From positions 66,064,643 through 66,128,642 of the forward strand of contig OX377202.1 in assembly GCA_947396885.1 (NCBI GenBank): a DNA stretch of 64,000 nt, written 5' to 3'. Each line of letters starts with the position of its first letter. Position 1 is the first letter of the stretch. This document shows, in pieces, positions 24,175 to 35,397 of the stretch. Below the pieces are notes generated by a model. The model saw only the letters and a list, made by a program, of their open reading frames with translations. It made no database searches and had not been told where the DNA came from. Position numbers and translations under genes: made by a program. The stretch comes from Heligmosomoides polygyrus polygyrus. Its lineage: Eukaryota > Nematoda > Chromadorea > Rhabditida > Heligmosomidae.

Positions 24175-24895
24175 CTGTAGAGTGACAGTTTGGGGAATTT
24201 TATTGAAATTTTCAGCCGCCCTACTCAGAAATTGCCTTAAGACTGTCCAGCTTGCCTTTAGAGTGCGCCGTGAACAATGCATATAGAATCGAACCTATCA
24301 ATCGAGTGGGCGCGACCACTCGCAGAGTGAGGTCGAGTGGGCGCGAGAACATTAGAGTGACCGTTTGGGAAGTTTTATCGAAATTCCCAGCCGTCCTACT
24401 TAGCAAATGCTTTAAGCCTGTCCAGCTTGCCTTTGAAGTGCGCCGTGAACAATGCATATAGAATCGAACCTATCAATCGAGTGGGTGCGAGAGCCTGTAG
24501 AGTGACTGTTTCGGGAGTTTATGGGAAATTTGCAGCCGCCCTACTTAGAAATTGACTTAGGACTGTCCAGCTGGCCTTTGGAGTGCGCCGTAAACAATGC
24601 ATACAGAATTGAACCTATCAATCGAGTGGGCGCGACCACTCGCAGAGTGAGGACGAGTGGGCGCGAGAACCTGTAGAGTGACCGTTTCGGGGGTTTTAGC
24701 GAAATTCCCAGTCGTTCTACTTAGAAAATGCTTCTAGCCTGTCCAGCTTGCCTTTGGAGTGCGCCGTGAACAATGCATATAGAATCGAACCTATCAATCG
24801 AGTGGCAAGCTGGACAGTCTTAAGGCAATTTCTGAGTAGAGCGGCTGGGAATTTCAATGAAATTCCCCAAACTGTCACTCTACAGGCTCTCGCGA
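24175..24895. repeat. Tandem repeat array, four units plus an inverted one
   Basis: Units begin near 24176, 24350, 24495 and 24672 with (T)AGAGTGAC(C/A/T)GTTT. They contain CTGTCCAGCTTGCCTTT and the shared end CGAACCTATCAATCGAGTGG. A reversed partial unit at 24805-24895 (CAAGCTGGACAGTCTTAAGG) lets the array fold back on itself. Unit lengths alternate (about 174, 145 and 177 bp) because a CCACTCGCAGAGTGAGG segment is present only in units 1 and 3. The array is part of the foldback element at 21256-25099. Confidence 0.85.
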
Positions 24896-25101
24896 CCACT
24901 CGATTGATTATGACCGGCCTATATGCAATGTTCATCTCTATTGATTTATATGTCAGAAGATAGAGCATGGCCTGGTGAGCTCAAATATATGTTTCTTTTC
25001 ACAAGTGCTTAATTTTAAAGAAAGTTATTTAAAAAAGCCGCTTTGGAACGCACCAAAGCGGCTTTTTCGGGAATTGACCAAAAGACATGCGCGGTACTGT
25101 A

Positions 25102-26030
25102 TGTAACTTCAAGGTTATTAAATAATTGCCTAAGTACTTTATCGCCAATAGTGCGTTGATTGTGACAAAGTGCACTTGGGATAGCAAGCTTGTGTTGGAG
25201 AGGAAGACGTTTTAACCCAACACGGAAGCTTAAATACGACGCTATTTTTGGAGAAATCCAACGACAGTGCCAAAACGAAACAAAAGGAACGCAAAAGCGC
25301 GACGTTCAAAAAGGGGGCCGCATTTTATCAACCGGCTCTTCAGTTGGGACTGACTCAACGTCAATCGTCTACGTCTCTGTGTTCAATTGCTAAAAACTAG
25401 CTGGCCATCATTGGAGTTGTACCGAATAGAGTGGAAGCGAGGCTCCGACCAGCACGGCGAGCTAAAGCGAGTCATTTAATAGCTTTAACACCAACCCAAA
25501 AACCAAAGGGTAGAAGTAGCATTGCTGGCGGAATATTCCTTTTCAAACAGCAAGCGAGAATTGCATGTTATAATAGTAATACTACTAATAATAACACCTA
25601 CAGAGTGAAATATCCGCGGAACGGCTATGTACCGAAGGGGTCTGCTGCCACGAAAGAATGAGCAGGAGCTGCAGGTAAGGGAATCACCAGGGCAAATAAT
25701 TGATTTTCTTTTGAATTTTCGGTAGCCCAGCTATTTGAATCTGTCCAGAAGTAAAGCTAAAAATTGAAAACCATCAATTAATGTCAGAGTGCTCCTCACT
25801 CCATTTTTCAGGAAAAATACATTGCAAGCAATCGGGAATCTGATGCTTAGCTGCTCTGCTTCCTGCTAATGCTGGGATGAGCGGATGAGTTTAGCGATGC
25901 AAACACATCAACATCAAACGTGTATTAACACTAAGGAGGCTTCCACACTCCCGTTGCTGCTGTTGTGCAACCGATTCCGTATTGATGAAGCATAGCGCAG
26001 AGACGCAAAGGAAGCAACAGTAGCAACGAG
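25102..26030. other. Stretch without recognisable gene
   Basis: A diverged relative of the MITE just downstream starts near 25937 (GGCTTCCACACTCCCGTTGC) and may be an older copy into which that MITE inserted. Otherwise only short frames. Confidence 0.4.
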
Positions 26031-26031
26031 G

Positions 26032-26271
26032 GGGCTTTCACACTGCCGTTGCCGTAACCCCGCATCGGCAACACCGGCATCGGTTGCGCAACGGTTGCGC
26101 GGCTTCAGTAGATCGCCATCATTCCTTGTTGCCGATGCTCGTCAACGGAGGCAAATCGCAGGTCTTCCCTCATTATCTCATCTCACTGCGTTGCGGCTGC
26201 AACAATCATCGTGCTCCGCCCCTTTTTCATTGCTCGTTGCTGCAACAGCAGTAACGGCAGTGTGAAAGCCG
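26032..26271. mobile_element. MITE with GGGCTTTCACACTGCCGTT ends
   Basis: The inverted ends GGGCTTTCACACTGCCGTT(G) and, reversed, GCGGCTTTCACACTGCCGTTA bound 240 bp of GC-rich, GTTGC-rich sequence. No coding capacity. The superfamily is not clear from the ends, and no clean target duplication was seen. Confidence 0.65.
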
Positions 26272-26349
26272 CTTAACTGACTGAATTATAGGCTGTACAC
26301 TGTCTCGTAGCTACTTGACTTGGGACTTACGGAGCGGCTTCTAGAAAAC

Positions 26350-26410
26350 AGAATTGGACACAAAAAGCAAACGAAGAAACAAACAAACAAACAAAGAAAC
26401 AAAAAATACC
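26350..26410. repeat. (AAAC)n simple repeat
   Basis: Runs of AAAC units, with a few interruptions. Confidence 0.8.
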
Positions 26411-26570
26411 CGCGATTGTAAAGACGTCCCGGTGGGCAAGGAGTATTGAAAGGAAATATAGGAGTATATAGCTGACTGACCCTTGACATGTTATAACCAG
26501 GACAAGTTCTGTTGAGGGCTTTACACGTAGCTTTACATCCATGGTGAAATTTTTTTTTGTGATGCAAATA

Positions 26571-27810
26571 GGTGTTCAGAAAGTATCTGCAGAAATACGA
26601 CACTTTTTCAAAATAACACAATTTTTTACCAACATTTTATTAATCAACTAAATGATTTCCATCAACATCGACTACCATCCGCCAGAGTTCCACAAGATTT
26701 CGAGTTTCTCTGGCGTAGAAATTTGGCGGCTTGGAGGCGAAAAAAGCTTAGACGTCATTTTCAAGGTTGGCACAATCTTCACAACGCTTCGCTTCCAGAT
26801 GATGCTAAAGTGATCGAAAAAGGTGGTGGTCCCTTGGGGCCAGATCTGGGCTGTAAGGTGGATGCGGCAGAACTTCCCATCCGAGTTCCAGAATTCTCTG
26901 AGCAGTCGTCTTCACGAGGTGTGGGCGCGCGTTATCGTGCAGCGAACTTTGTCGAGCCTGGGCAGTACCTTGTACATCTTGTCGGCCAGTCTCTGCAGTT
27001 GGGTAGCGTAGACCTCGGCAGTGACAGTCGTGCTGTCGCGCAGCAGCTCGAAATGGTAGGTCCCATGAACTCCCCACCACACGCTCAGCATGACTTTCCT
27101 CGCATGAATTTCACCTTTTACGAAAAGACTTCGGCACTTCATCGCGTTGGCACCACGCACGTTTACGAGCGTGGTTCACGTAGAGGACCCATTATTCGTC
27201 TCCGGTGACGATGGTGTCCGGCCAGTTGAAGGTGCGACTTCGAGAGAGCAGCTGAGTGCGTATGTCCAGACGCCTTCGCCGGTTGTCGTCGGTCAGTTCG
27301 TGTGGGAGCCACTGACCGAGCTCTTCAACCGTTCCAAGAGATCGCACTCCATCGTCCACGGTGGGCCGGGAACAGCTAAGAGCAGCAGCAAAACAACGCA
27401 CACCTTCATATGGATGCTGCTCCCCAGTTTCCCCAGTTCATCCAAAGTTATCGTTGTCGGTCGACGAGAGCGAGGCTTATCTTCGAGACTCCTGTTTTCG
27501 CTTCTGAACCGTTCGAACCAGCTATACACAGATCGTATAGAAGGAGCTTCAGAGCCGAATACACGACACAAGTTTCGATTAGCTTCTGCAGCGGAGTGCC
27601 CAAATTCAAACTCGTTATAGAGTATGTGTCTAATATGGGTAGACAGTTCGCCATCGTACGGCGAAATAGGCAAGGAAGACGAATCTGGATATGTTATGCA
27701 GATACAACAGGATAGTGTCCTTATATAGCACTCATGTTGAAATCTTCAAAACATTCTAGAAAAAATCTGTAGTATTGCGAAATTTTCCGCAGATACTTTC
27801 TGGACACTCA
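26571..27810 (-). mobile_element. Mariner transposon, second family, 1.24 kb
   Basis: The inverted ends read GGTGTTCAGAAAGTATCTGC and, reversed from the right, GAGTGTCCAGAAAGTATCTG. TA flanks the left; the right flank is TG, consistent with one mutated target base. It codes on the minus strand for a broken transposase. Ends and protein differ from the mariner at 8729-10009, so it is a separate lineage. Confidence 0.85.
26805..27673 (-). pseudogene. Mariner transposase (DD34D-type) with several frameshifts
   Basis: The frames in order are: N-terminal helix-turn-helix half from 27673 (HIRHILYNEFEFGHSAAEA, then IRSVYSWFERF and SLEDKPRSRRPT); then WLPHELTDDN and IVTGDE with the first Asp (27192-27401); [12 protein letters not shown] in a third frame (26912-27160); and SLHDNARPH (second Asp) through [16 protein letters not shown] (third Asp) at 26805-27080. 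At least three frameshifts separate these blocks, but all three catalytic Asp codons are present. DNA-cutting transposase of the mariner group; inactive here. Confidence 0.87.
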
Positions 27811-29739
27811 TGTAATTCTTTTTTTGTGAGTTTTGTCAGCTTGGCCCCTACTTTGTCCTATAGATCCCACTCCATGAATCCCAATTCGTCAATTGGTTGC
27901 ATAATTTTTAGTTATGTCTCATCCCCCGACTAGGATAGATCAGGAATGGCTGTGGTCGGAAGCGGGGAGGGGGGGGGGAACAAGCAAGTACCAATTCGCA
28001 GGACATTTCATGAGACGCAATGATGGAGCGTAGAGAGCCGCAAGTGCGGGCTGAGAACCTCTCATCAAGAAGGGATCACATAGTCGGCCAGCAGTAACAA
28101 CGAAACGCTATGAGGTTACAGTGGCATTTTGAGATGGGTGTAACGTTTTTTCCAAATATGTGTTCCGAACCTGCTAGGCGCTTCTAGGAACGGAGTTGTT
28201 GACCATTTTAGGTTCGCCTTCTCTCCCAGCGCAAGGTCTTCCAATCATATGGGGCGAGGTCAAGCAATCTGGAAACAGTGCTAGTGGCTCCCGAGCACTC
28301 GTGGACCAGTGGCTAGGGGAGCGGCATGATGAGAGGGGATACTTCGTGGACCGACTACCCGGTGATTCAGGATTTTGCACTCTCTAAAAAAGATCTGCCA
28401 CGATCAGCGAAACCCTCCAGATGAAGTTGTAGCGGAAAAGATCGCCAGAAAAGAATCCCGTTCTCATTGGGTGATTGTACTTTCACGACACTTGAGGTGG
28501 AATGCTTTTTTCGCCCAGACATCGCAGAGGAATTGTAAGCTGTCATAACGATGTTTTATTGCTATCTGCTTACAGCTTACAAGCTCATGGTCAGTACCAG
28601 TCACTAGAGGTTTGATGAAAATGACTTGAATCATTGCCTAGAGAGCTTTAGTATCTAAGGCGCTGATCACTTAGATTACTTATGTAAGGTCTTTTCAAAA
28701 TTTCGCTTGATTACGGTTGGATACTGTAAGTATGAGTGAACATGGGCGAGTTAGCATTACTTACCCATACCCACCGTAATCCACAGTAATCAATCGAATG
28801 TTTTAAAGGTCCCTATATATATGGTCAGTACCTTAAATAGCCTCTTTGGGCGCAGTTTGAGCGAAATCTATTACCATGACGCCATCATTCATTCAAATTG
28901 GTGGGTGACCAATGCCCTGAATAACAACCTCTTGAGCGAAAATTGTTGAAGACGAGTTGAACAGAGATGTAGTCCTCACACATGGGAGTTGGCGACTGCT
29001 GCTTTCATTACGCAGAGTACAAAACTGTTTCAACCACTAGACAAGATTGTAAATTTTAACGAATTTCCAAGCGAGATAATGCTGCAGAATCCATGTGGTT
29101 TACCTACCATTTCCCTTCACTAATCATGTAAGATCCTCCTTTTCTGATTCCACGCTGGAACCTTCTCTAACTTCTAATTCCGCATGGCGCAGCTTATAAT
29201 ATGAACGGCACACTTCTGGCTGTCTTCTTCTGCTGCCCCGCGGTCGTTCTTCAAAAGCACGCAAAGGCAACCACTGGTGAGATCATAAACGGGAGTATAG
29301 CACATATACGCAGCATTGCCCTCAGCGACACCGGAGGTCGAGGCATTTTTCGTCTAAGGGGTTGTTATTTAAGGAACTGGTCGTATGTATGAGTAGTGCG
29401 GTCATGATAATCGATTTTGCCCAAACGCCGCCGAGAGAGCTTATTTGAGGCGCTGATTATTCAGAAAAAGTTCGTTTCTACCATTTCAATTGGTCACCGT
29501 AGTTTGGTAATGTATGTGTTTGTGGACATGCGCGAGTAAGGGTCCCATGTCAGCAACCCACCGTCATCAATTAAAATTTTAAAAATAGTCTTTACATGAG
29601 TGATCAGCTCCATTAATGACCTCCAAGGCTATATTTAGGCAATAAAATCCTTCACCTCTGATGTCGTGAAAATGCAATTTCATCAATAAAACTATATTTT
29701 CTGGCTTTTTTGTAGCGATCTCACATATAGTAATGCCTA
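27811..29739. other. Stretch without recognisable gene; a diverged repeat pair
   Basis: The segments near 28660-28830 and 29440-29590 share order and words (CGCTGATxA, ACATGxGCGAGT, CCCACCGT-ATCAAT). They look like two old copies of one repeat of about 150 bp. A run of Gs lies near 27970. No exon could be supported. Confidence 0.4.
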
Positions 29740-29950
29740 ACAAGGGAACTGTCTGAACGGTACGCCGGAACGGCAAGAACAAGTACTATAGGGAGAGTCC
29801 CCGTTGTCCAAATAGTAACAGAACATGTTTTGTTTTTGCCGAATCCTTGAGGCAAAACAATACATGTTCTGTTACTATTTGGAGGACGGGGATTCTTCCT
29901 ATAGTACTCGTTCTTGCCGTTCCGGCGTACCGTTCAGACAGTTCCCTTGT
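29740..29950. mobile_element. 211-bp near-perfect hairpin element
   Basis: The left arm starts ACAAGGGAACTGTCTGAACG and is repeated inverted at the right (ending CAGACAGTTCCCTTGT). The arms are about 90 bp with only a few mismatches and surround a 35-bp loop that can itself pair (GTTTTGTTTTTGCC with GGCAAAACAA). It probably inserted in the left LTR remnant of the BEL-like element. Strand symmetry and lack of any ORF make it a MITE. Confidence 0.85.
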
Positions 29951-30060
29951 AAGCTAGATCGCGAATGGTACTAGCAATCACTAATATCATTGCATAAACG
30001 CTTCATTCTGTACATTACAGAAACTCCCTCGCGGAGGATTCGAATTTGCCGATTGAATTA
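29951..30060 (-). repeat. LTR remnant, left side of the BEL-like element
   Basis: GCTAGATCGCGAATGGTACT and TAATATCATTGCATAAACGC recur in direct orientation, diverged, at 31752-31850. This fits paired LTRs around the gag remnant. Confidence 0.5.
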
Positions 30061-30121
30061 CAAACACAGAGCAGATTTTCTTTTTCTTCAATATTCGCCG
30101 CTTATAGTCTTAACCAGATAT

Positions 30122-31700
30122 TTTCCACTTTAGAGGCCCGTAGTTGCCGCATGTCTTTGTCCTTCTTCGTTGGCTTTCTTCACTGAAGTTTTAAATGCTT
30201 TCAATGGCCTTGTAAAAAAGCGGATCGACGGCATAGCGGCCTGTGCTTGTGCGGAGAATCCTTGAAGTGTTGCAAGTTGCAAGGTGTTGTGCGTGGTGTT
30301 AAAGATAAAGACCACTGACACAGTGGAGTTGGATTAGACAGTGACATTGGTATTGATGAACAGCGACGGTGCGAGATGAACTCGCTCGTAAGGCGGCGAA
30401 CAAATTCTTCTTTGCTGGATGGTAATAGTGGACAGCTGATGGTGCACTTCTATCATGTGGAACAGAAAGGGATGCCAGTACCGCTTTTCGTGAAGATATA
30501 AGAGCTTGACGGTGTTCTTGTGTGGAGCCATGATGGGTGGGTGGCCACGGCTTAGAGTTTGACGTGAAATTGAAACGAAAAGAAGAAACGACAGTAGATG
30601 TTTTAGTGGCTTCTGGAGTCTTCCTTGAATGGAAATTGGTAACTTGTCGAAGAGGCTGAGCAATAACTCACACATTTTTTGACAACTTTTTAAAAGCAGC
30701 TTCTGGACTGTGACCGATTCGTGCGTTTGTTCGTGCGTTTGAATTGGGAAGGATCGGAGAGAAGATGTGGCAGTAGGTACATTGGACAAAATGGGAGGAG
30801 TGTTACCTCTGCTTGGTTGTACGGGAATCTGAGCACTGTGGACTGCTTGCGCCTGGATGTCAAAAATGTTAATGCTATCAGTAGTCTGTGATGAGTGGTG
30901 TCCATCTGCTTGGCTTTGGTGATCTGTGGCTCTAGACCATGTTTCGGCTTTCGCTGGGTTCCTGTAGCTTCTATTACAACATTCACTCTTAATGCGGAAT
31001 GAGTGGAAAGGGGATGTGCAAGTTGCGGTAGCATCTCCTCGCTATTCGTGGCATGGATAAGATGTTTGGAGGACCGGAATAGTGTAGGCGAACCGTATGA
31101 GTTCTTATGAAAAACCGGATCAGCGCAAACATGCGGGTAGAGAAGTGTTTTAGGCTGCTGAGGATAAGGTTGACCGCAAAGTGAAGAGTGATGCTTCCCT
31201 GCGCAATACCGACAAGAATATCTGGAGAAACACACGCTAATGGCGTGATTAGAGGAGAGACAGTTGAGACAAGTCTCACGAAGCCTCGATAGAGCCTTCC
31301 TTTGCGTGGCCGTGGTGTGGAAGTTGCAGTTTGCATCAGTATAGGTTGGGAAGATGGATGGCAATAAGGATATCCTTTTCCGTTTGCCTTCACACGATGC
31401 CTATCGCGACGAGAGAGTATAGCCGTCGCACAATGAGTGATATGGAATCCGTGCTCTTGGTGTTTTGGCCAGCTGTTGGGATTGCTCCGCTGTTGGGCAA
31501 GATACTCCATTTCGAGTAGAACAGTTTGCTTTCGAACGTTCTCGGTGAGTAGCCTCACTTCCAGCTGTCGCTTCTGTTCTGTATCTGCCGTCGGAGCTGT
31601 GCATTGGATAGATGTTGCACGTCGACGCCGGTTAGAAATGCCGAGATCGTCATTTGTTTGGAACAGTTGGTTGCAGAATGTTTATCTGCCACGAACGAAC
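30122..31700 (-). pseudogene. BEL/Pao-type gag remnant
   Basis: The minus-strand frames at 30690-31364, 30989-31558 and 31401-31604 overlap and together read as a broken Gag. The clearest block is a double zinc-knuckle-like region (CLNCLSSNHAISVC, then CRYCAGKHHSSLC). This spacing is typical of BEL/Pao Gag proteins, which bind the element RNA in the capsid. Upstream frames give a basic, glutamine-rich segment. Frameshifts separate the parts. No protease, reverse transcriptase or integrase follows, so the element has lost its pol region. BEL assignment rests on the knuckle pattern and flanking LTR-like repeats. Confidence 0.65.
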
Positions 31701-31751
31701 TTGTGAAAAGGAAGTGCCTCGTGGAGAATGAGCGATTTATATACGGTTATA

Positions 31752-31850
31752 GCTAGATAGCGAATGATACTAGCAATGGTCCTGTGCGTAGAGGAATTAT
31801 TAATATCATTGCATAACGCAAACGTTACAGGAATTTGCAGCTACTTGACC
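31752..31850 (-). repeat. LTR remnant, right side of the BEL-like element
   Basis: GCTAGATAGCGAATGATACT and TAATATCATTGCATAACGC match the segment at 29951-30060 in the same orientation. Confidence 0.5.
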
Positions 31851-31964
31851 TCGCCCTTTTGTGGTTGGAGGGCTGCGCTCAGACAGAGGACTAAGAAGGG
31901 AAACTGAAAATGCTCTACAACGTCATTCCCAAGTGTGCTTAGCAGATACCGCATCTTGTGATAT

Positions 31965-32263
31965 TGTAAGCGAAGCTAGCTAAGCGTTCTGTGATTTCCA
32001 CGCCTTCCCTGATCGGATTGATTCCAGCGAGCCGAGGCGGGGAGCGATCGGGGAGATGCGTGGAGGCGACGACGGCGGCCGGCGGCATCGAGGACGACGG
32101 CGGCGGCGAGGACCCCAAGGACTGCGAGCTCGAGGGCAACTCCGAAGGCAGCACGATCGACTCTCTACCCCGGGACACTGTGATCCACTCTTTCGCCCGT
32201 GTGTCGACCGCTGCTTTGGATAAACCTTGTACCAAATCCAGTGTTTCCACCCCTCGCACTTAC
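31965..32263 (+). repeat. 5' LTR of the helicase element
   Basis: 299 bp, GC-rich. It differs from the 3' LTR at about ten positions and by a 4-base TCTG expansion, so identity is roughly 96%. The plus-strand frame 31991-32269 is open through the LTR (acidic, GGGEDPKDCELEG). It ends at a TAG inside the primer-binding site (32267-32269) and continues open in the same frame into the helicase region. Confidence 0.85.
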
Positions 32264-32331
32264 TGGTAGCAGCGAGTGGCTTCGATCCACCGACCTCTGG
32301 GTTATGGGCCCAGCACGCTTCCACTGCGCCA
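32264..32331 (+). promoter_or_regulatory. Primer-binding site extended to almost a whole initiator tRNA
   Basis: It begins TGGTAGCAGCG, directly after the LTR. The reverse complement of the 68-nt stretch folds as initiator tRNA-Met: a D-arm GGCGCAGTGGAAGCG, an anticodon stem with three G:C pairs around CCCATAA (anticodon CAT), a T-loop starting ATCGAA as in eukaryotic initiators, and CGCTGCTACCA at the 3' end. Only the 5' strand of the acceptor stem is missing. The terminal CCA is not encoded in eukaryotic tRNA genes, so the sequence derives from a mature tRNA. A normal primer site covers only about 18 nt. Confidence 0.85.
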
Positions 32332-35303
32332 GAAATACCGGCAGGTCCCCAACGCAGGCTATCTTTCGCGGAAGTTCTGGCAGTCTCTGTTTCCCGTCGT
32401 CACACCTCGCAACGGTCACATAGGAGGATCAATTCCATTTCTCGAGCTCCCTTCCTACGAGGACGCCATAGTTTTTCGCAGCGACGCCGAGCGGGTTATC
32501 CAGCATGCCCTTAACGGCGACATTGAGCAAGTGCCGCAGCCACCACCAGAAGCGATTGCACCCAAATGCGTTTCGACATCTCGTCTTGCTCCGAGGTACC
32601 TCCAGGGAAAACGACCCGTCCTGTATCAGATCGTAGCGGTCAAGGCCAATGCTCTCGTCCTGGAAGCCAAAGATTTCTTCGTTTTCATGCCGGACCGCAG
32701 AGAGCTGCACTTTGTGTTATTAGACCGCTTCGCGTTCAACATAGAGAATTCGACCTACGGATACGACCGCAACGTCATCTCTGTCCGCGACTTCGTATGG
32801 ATATATGATTTAATGCCGGTTGCGTCAGTTCTCGCGTCACCAGCTGCCGATCTCGAACGCGCCCGTCTCCCTCTCACTGCTGCGTTGGATTCCAACCCGA
32901 CGTTCTTCTTTCGTGTGGCTCGATTCGCCTTCGTTACACCGCCCGTCTGGCAGGAAATGCGGTACGGGATTGTTCTCTCAGTCACCCGTAGAGGTGATGG
33001 CTCTGCCGTCAATAATTTCAAAATGGCAATGGAAGACAGCCCAGAAGCTGTCACGATAACGCGTGGTCTAGCCCGCTTCCCATGGCTCCACGTTCAGGCG
33101 AACGAGATCATGAAGCGCTGTGCCGACGGAAATCGTCTTGCGCTGTCCGATTTTCGAAGCCGCCCGCGTCGGAACCGCTCGCGACGTGCTCTGTTTCCGT
33201 CAAACTATTTTTTCCCGCCAATCCGGACGAAGCCATGCACTACCAATGGAAGTGCATAAAACCTCCCCGGACGAGCAGGCCTGGTTCGAGGATCGCCTCA
33301 GAGACTTCGACAGCTACACGAACGACCGAGCGTCGGCCACTGCGACTATGGGCAAGATCTTCAATGCCTCCTCTTCAGCTTTGGCTTCCTACGCAACTCT
33401 GGAGGACGATCGCCGAACGCACCAAGTCACCGCTACGATACCTAGCTTGGCTGGTTACCCTCTGCGCCTGGAATTCGTGCTGGACGACATGACTTCTGAA
33501 GCCGGATGGGCTCGCCATCGCCCCGTTGGAGTATGGATAATGGGAGCATTTTCATTCCTCCGGATGTCAGTGGATCGGGTGGAACGAGCAAGAGAGGAGC
33601 GCCGACTTCGGTGATTCTACAAACTTACTCATCGTCCGACAATTCCCTCTATCGGGCCGTGCGGGCGGGCCGGATAGACAACAACTCGGCCTTCCTAGAT
33701 GTATGCATAAAGCTGAGCAAGCTCCCTTCCAGCGCAATCCCAGCATACGAGGCGGTCTCCGAGATGGAACTGTTCACGAATGTGCCGACGAACAGTTGCG
33801 GAAGAAGAATATTGGATGCGGTGTATGGAGCCACTCCCTTATCGTGTGTCGAAGAGAGCCGGCAGAACACCGTGCCAACTATCCCCGTCGTGGACGGATC
33901 ACCCATATCTATCAACAGACGGTCAGTAATTCTGACCGAGGATCAGCGGCAGGCCCTTGCGATGGGCACAACACCATTCCCGATTGTGGGGATACAGGCC
34001 GCGTTCGGAACCGGCAAAACCGTCGTCGGTGCTTGTATAGCGGCAAGACAGGCGCGGGGAGGAGCGCGCATCATCCTCACCGCCACTACGAACGCAGCCG
34101 TCGCCCAGATAACTGAAACCATCCTGTTCCTCGACGCGTTCGCCGACATAGCTATTTGCCGTTACATCGCCATCGCTGAATCGGTAGTGTTCGACGACTC
34201 CATCGCCGCGACTCCTGCCGACATGCATGAGATCCTCAAACGACTGCCTGATCTCTACAGGGTCGAGGCCCATATGCAGAATAGGGAGCGCTAAGAGTTC
34301 TTAACAGAACAGGAAAGGGAGGATCTTGTCCTCGCTGAGAGGGACGTCTCCGACTTGATTGAGAAGGTCGTCGAGGTCATGTTCCTCAAATACCAGCCGC
34401 AGGTCGTCGCAATAACGAGGTCATCTTTGCTGAATGCGACGGGAAAGGGCAGCATATTTAAGAACTACCTGGACGACTTCGAGCTCATCATATACGACGA
34501 GGCTTCGGAAGTACCAGAACCCGTCTTTGCCGCAATGCTGAGCCGTCTGCCGAGAGCGCGCCATATCTACATCGGCGATGTACACGAATTGGAGCCGTAT
34601 GCGCTTTGCTCACGGCACTCTACCGCCGCTAAGTTCGGAGCGCGTAACGTGATGGACGTTCTAACGCGGGCGAGGGCTTTCCCTATAGCCCCCCTTGTCA
34701 CCACGTTCAGGACGCATCCTGAACGAGCTCCCTAATCACTTCGTCTACGCTGGGCAGCTTAGGAGTGGAACGGCGGCTGAGGAGCGACTCATGGTGCTGA
34801 ACATGATGCGGTTCCCGAACCAGTCTCTACCGTTCATGTTCTTGGACGTCAGCTGTAGTTCCCGGAGAGCGACTGACTCTCATTTCAACGATGCGGGGGC
34901 TATGGTCTGCACCATTCTGGTAGGACGGCTCTTAGCAAGGGGCATCGCCGCGAGCAGTATATGTATAATCACGTTCTACAAAGAACAGCACCGACGGCTA
35001 GCGGATTTTGCGCGCGACACCGGCGTCGATCTGTCCACCGTGGATGCCATCCAGGGCAGGGAAAAGAACGTGATCGTGCTGCTGACCACAAAGACGGACT
35101 TCCAAGCGGACGCGGCTGAATTCTTAGACGATCCGCATCGTATGAATGTGGCACTCACGCGCTGCAAGCACGGACAGTTCGTGTTGGGCCACCAGGCCTC
35201 GCTTGCGGTTGTGCCGTTCTGGAATGCGGTTCTCGCGTGGGCAAGGCAGCATGGAGCCATCGTTCCAGCCATGAATCTGGGAGACTACCTTCCGCCAGAA
35301 TAG
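32276..35303 (+). pseudogene. UPF1-like superfamily 1 helicase, frameshifted
   Basis: The reading frame runs 32276 to about 33170, then another frame 33120-33614, then 33506-34735 with one in-frame TAA at 34292, then 34695-35303. The C-terminal half has the SF1 helicase motifs in order: LTEDQRQAL (Q motif), AFGTGKT (motif I, near 34007), LTATTNAAV (Ia), YDEAS (II, near 34495), IGDVHELEPY (III), TTFRTHP-LNELPN, DAIQGREKNVIV (V, near 35045) and MNVALTRCKHGQF (VI). This is the UPF1/SMG-2 type of RNA or DNA helicase. The N-terminal 400 or so residues are unrecognised. There are no introns over 3 kb, unusual for a nematode gene and consistent with passage through RNA. Without ATG evidence the true start is unknown; the frame is open back into the primer site. 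Confidence 0.85.
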
Positions 35304-35384
35304 GGTAGGTGTTTCTCAGTTTGCTCTAGAGATCGGTTCAGTTACGCATACTTCAGCTAAATTCTGGGTCATGATCTTTTTGGT

Positions 35385-35397
35385 AAAAAGGGGAAGG
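35385..35397 (+). promoter_or_regulatory. Polypurine tract
   Basis: AAAAAGGGGAAGG lies directly before the TGTAAG start of the 3' LTR. This is where second-strand synthesis is primed in LTR retrotransposons. Confidence 0.85.

Larger units (their letters stand above)
21256..25099. mobile_element. Foldback element with Tc1-like ends and internal tandem repeats, split by hAT copy B
   Basis: The terminal arms of about 200 bp are inverted copies: both start TA then CAGTACCGCGC(A)(C/T)GTCTTTTGG. About 35 bp inward each has a perfect hairpin (AAAAGCCGCTT paired with AAGCGGCTTTT). A TA is present at both flanks (21254-21255 and 25100-25101). The interior is a tandem array of about 150-175-bp units (24175-24800) plus an inverted partial unit. 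The hAT copy B interrupts the left side with an 8-bp duplication. No ORF is present, so it is non-autonomous. Confidence 0.8.

Noticed and set aside
29740..29950. A transcription terminator
   Set aside because: The hairpin is far too long, the host is a eukaryote, and its ends look like terminal inverted repeats.
32264..32331. A tRNA-iMet gene on the minus strand
   Set aside because: The 5' acceptor strand is missing, a CCA end is present in DNA, and it abuts the LTR exactly where a primer site belongs.
31939..32514. Overlapping ORFs on both strands in the GC-rich LTR
   Set aside because: No conserved protein pattern; GC-rich sequence lacks stops by chance. Only the frame continuous with the helicase is worth a mention.
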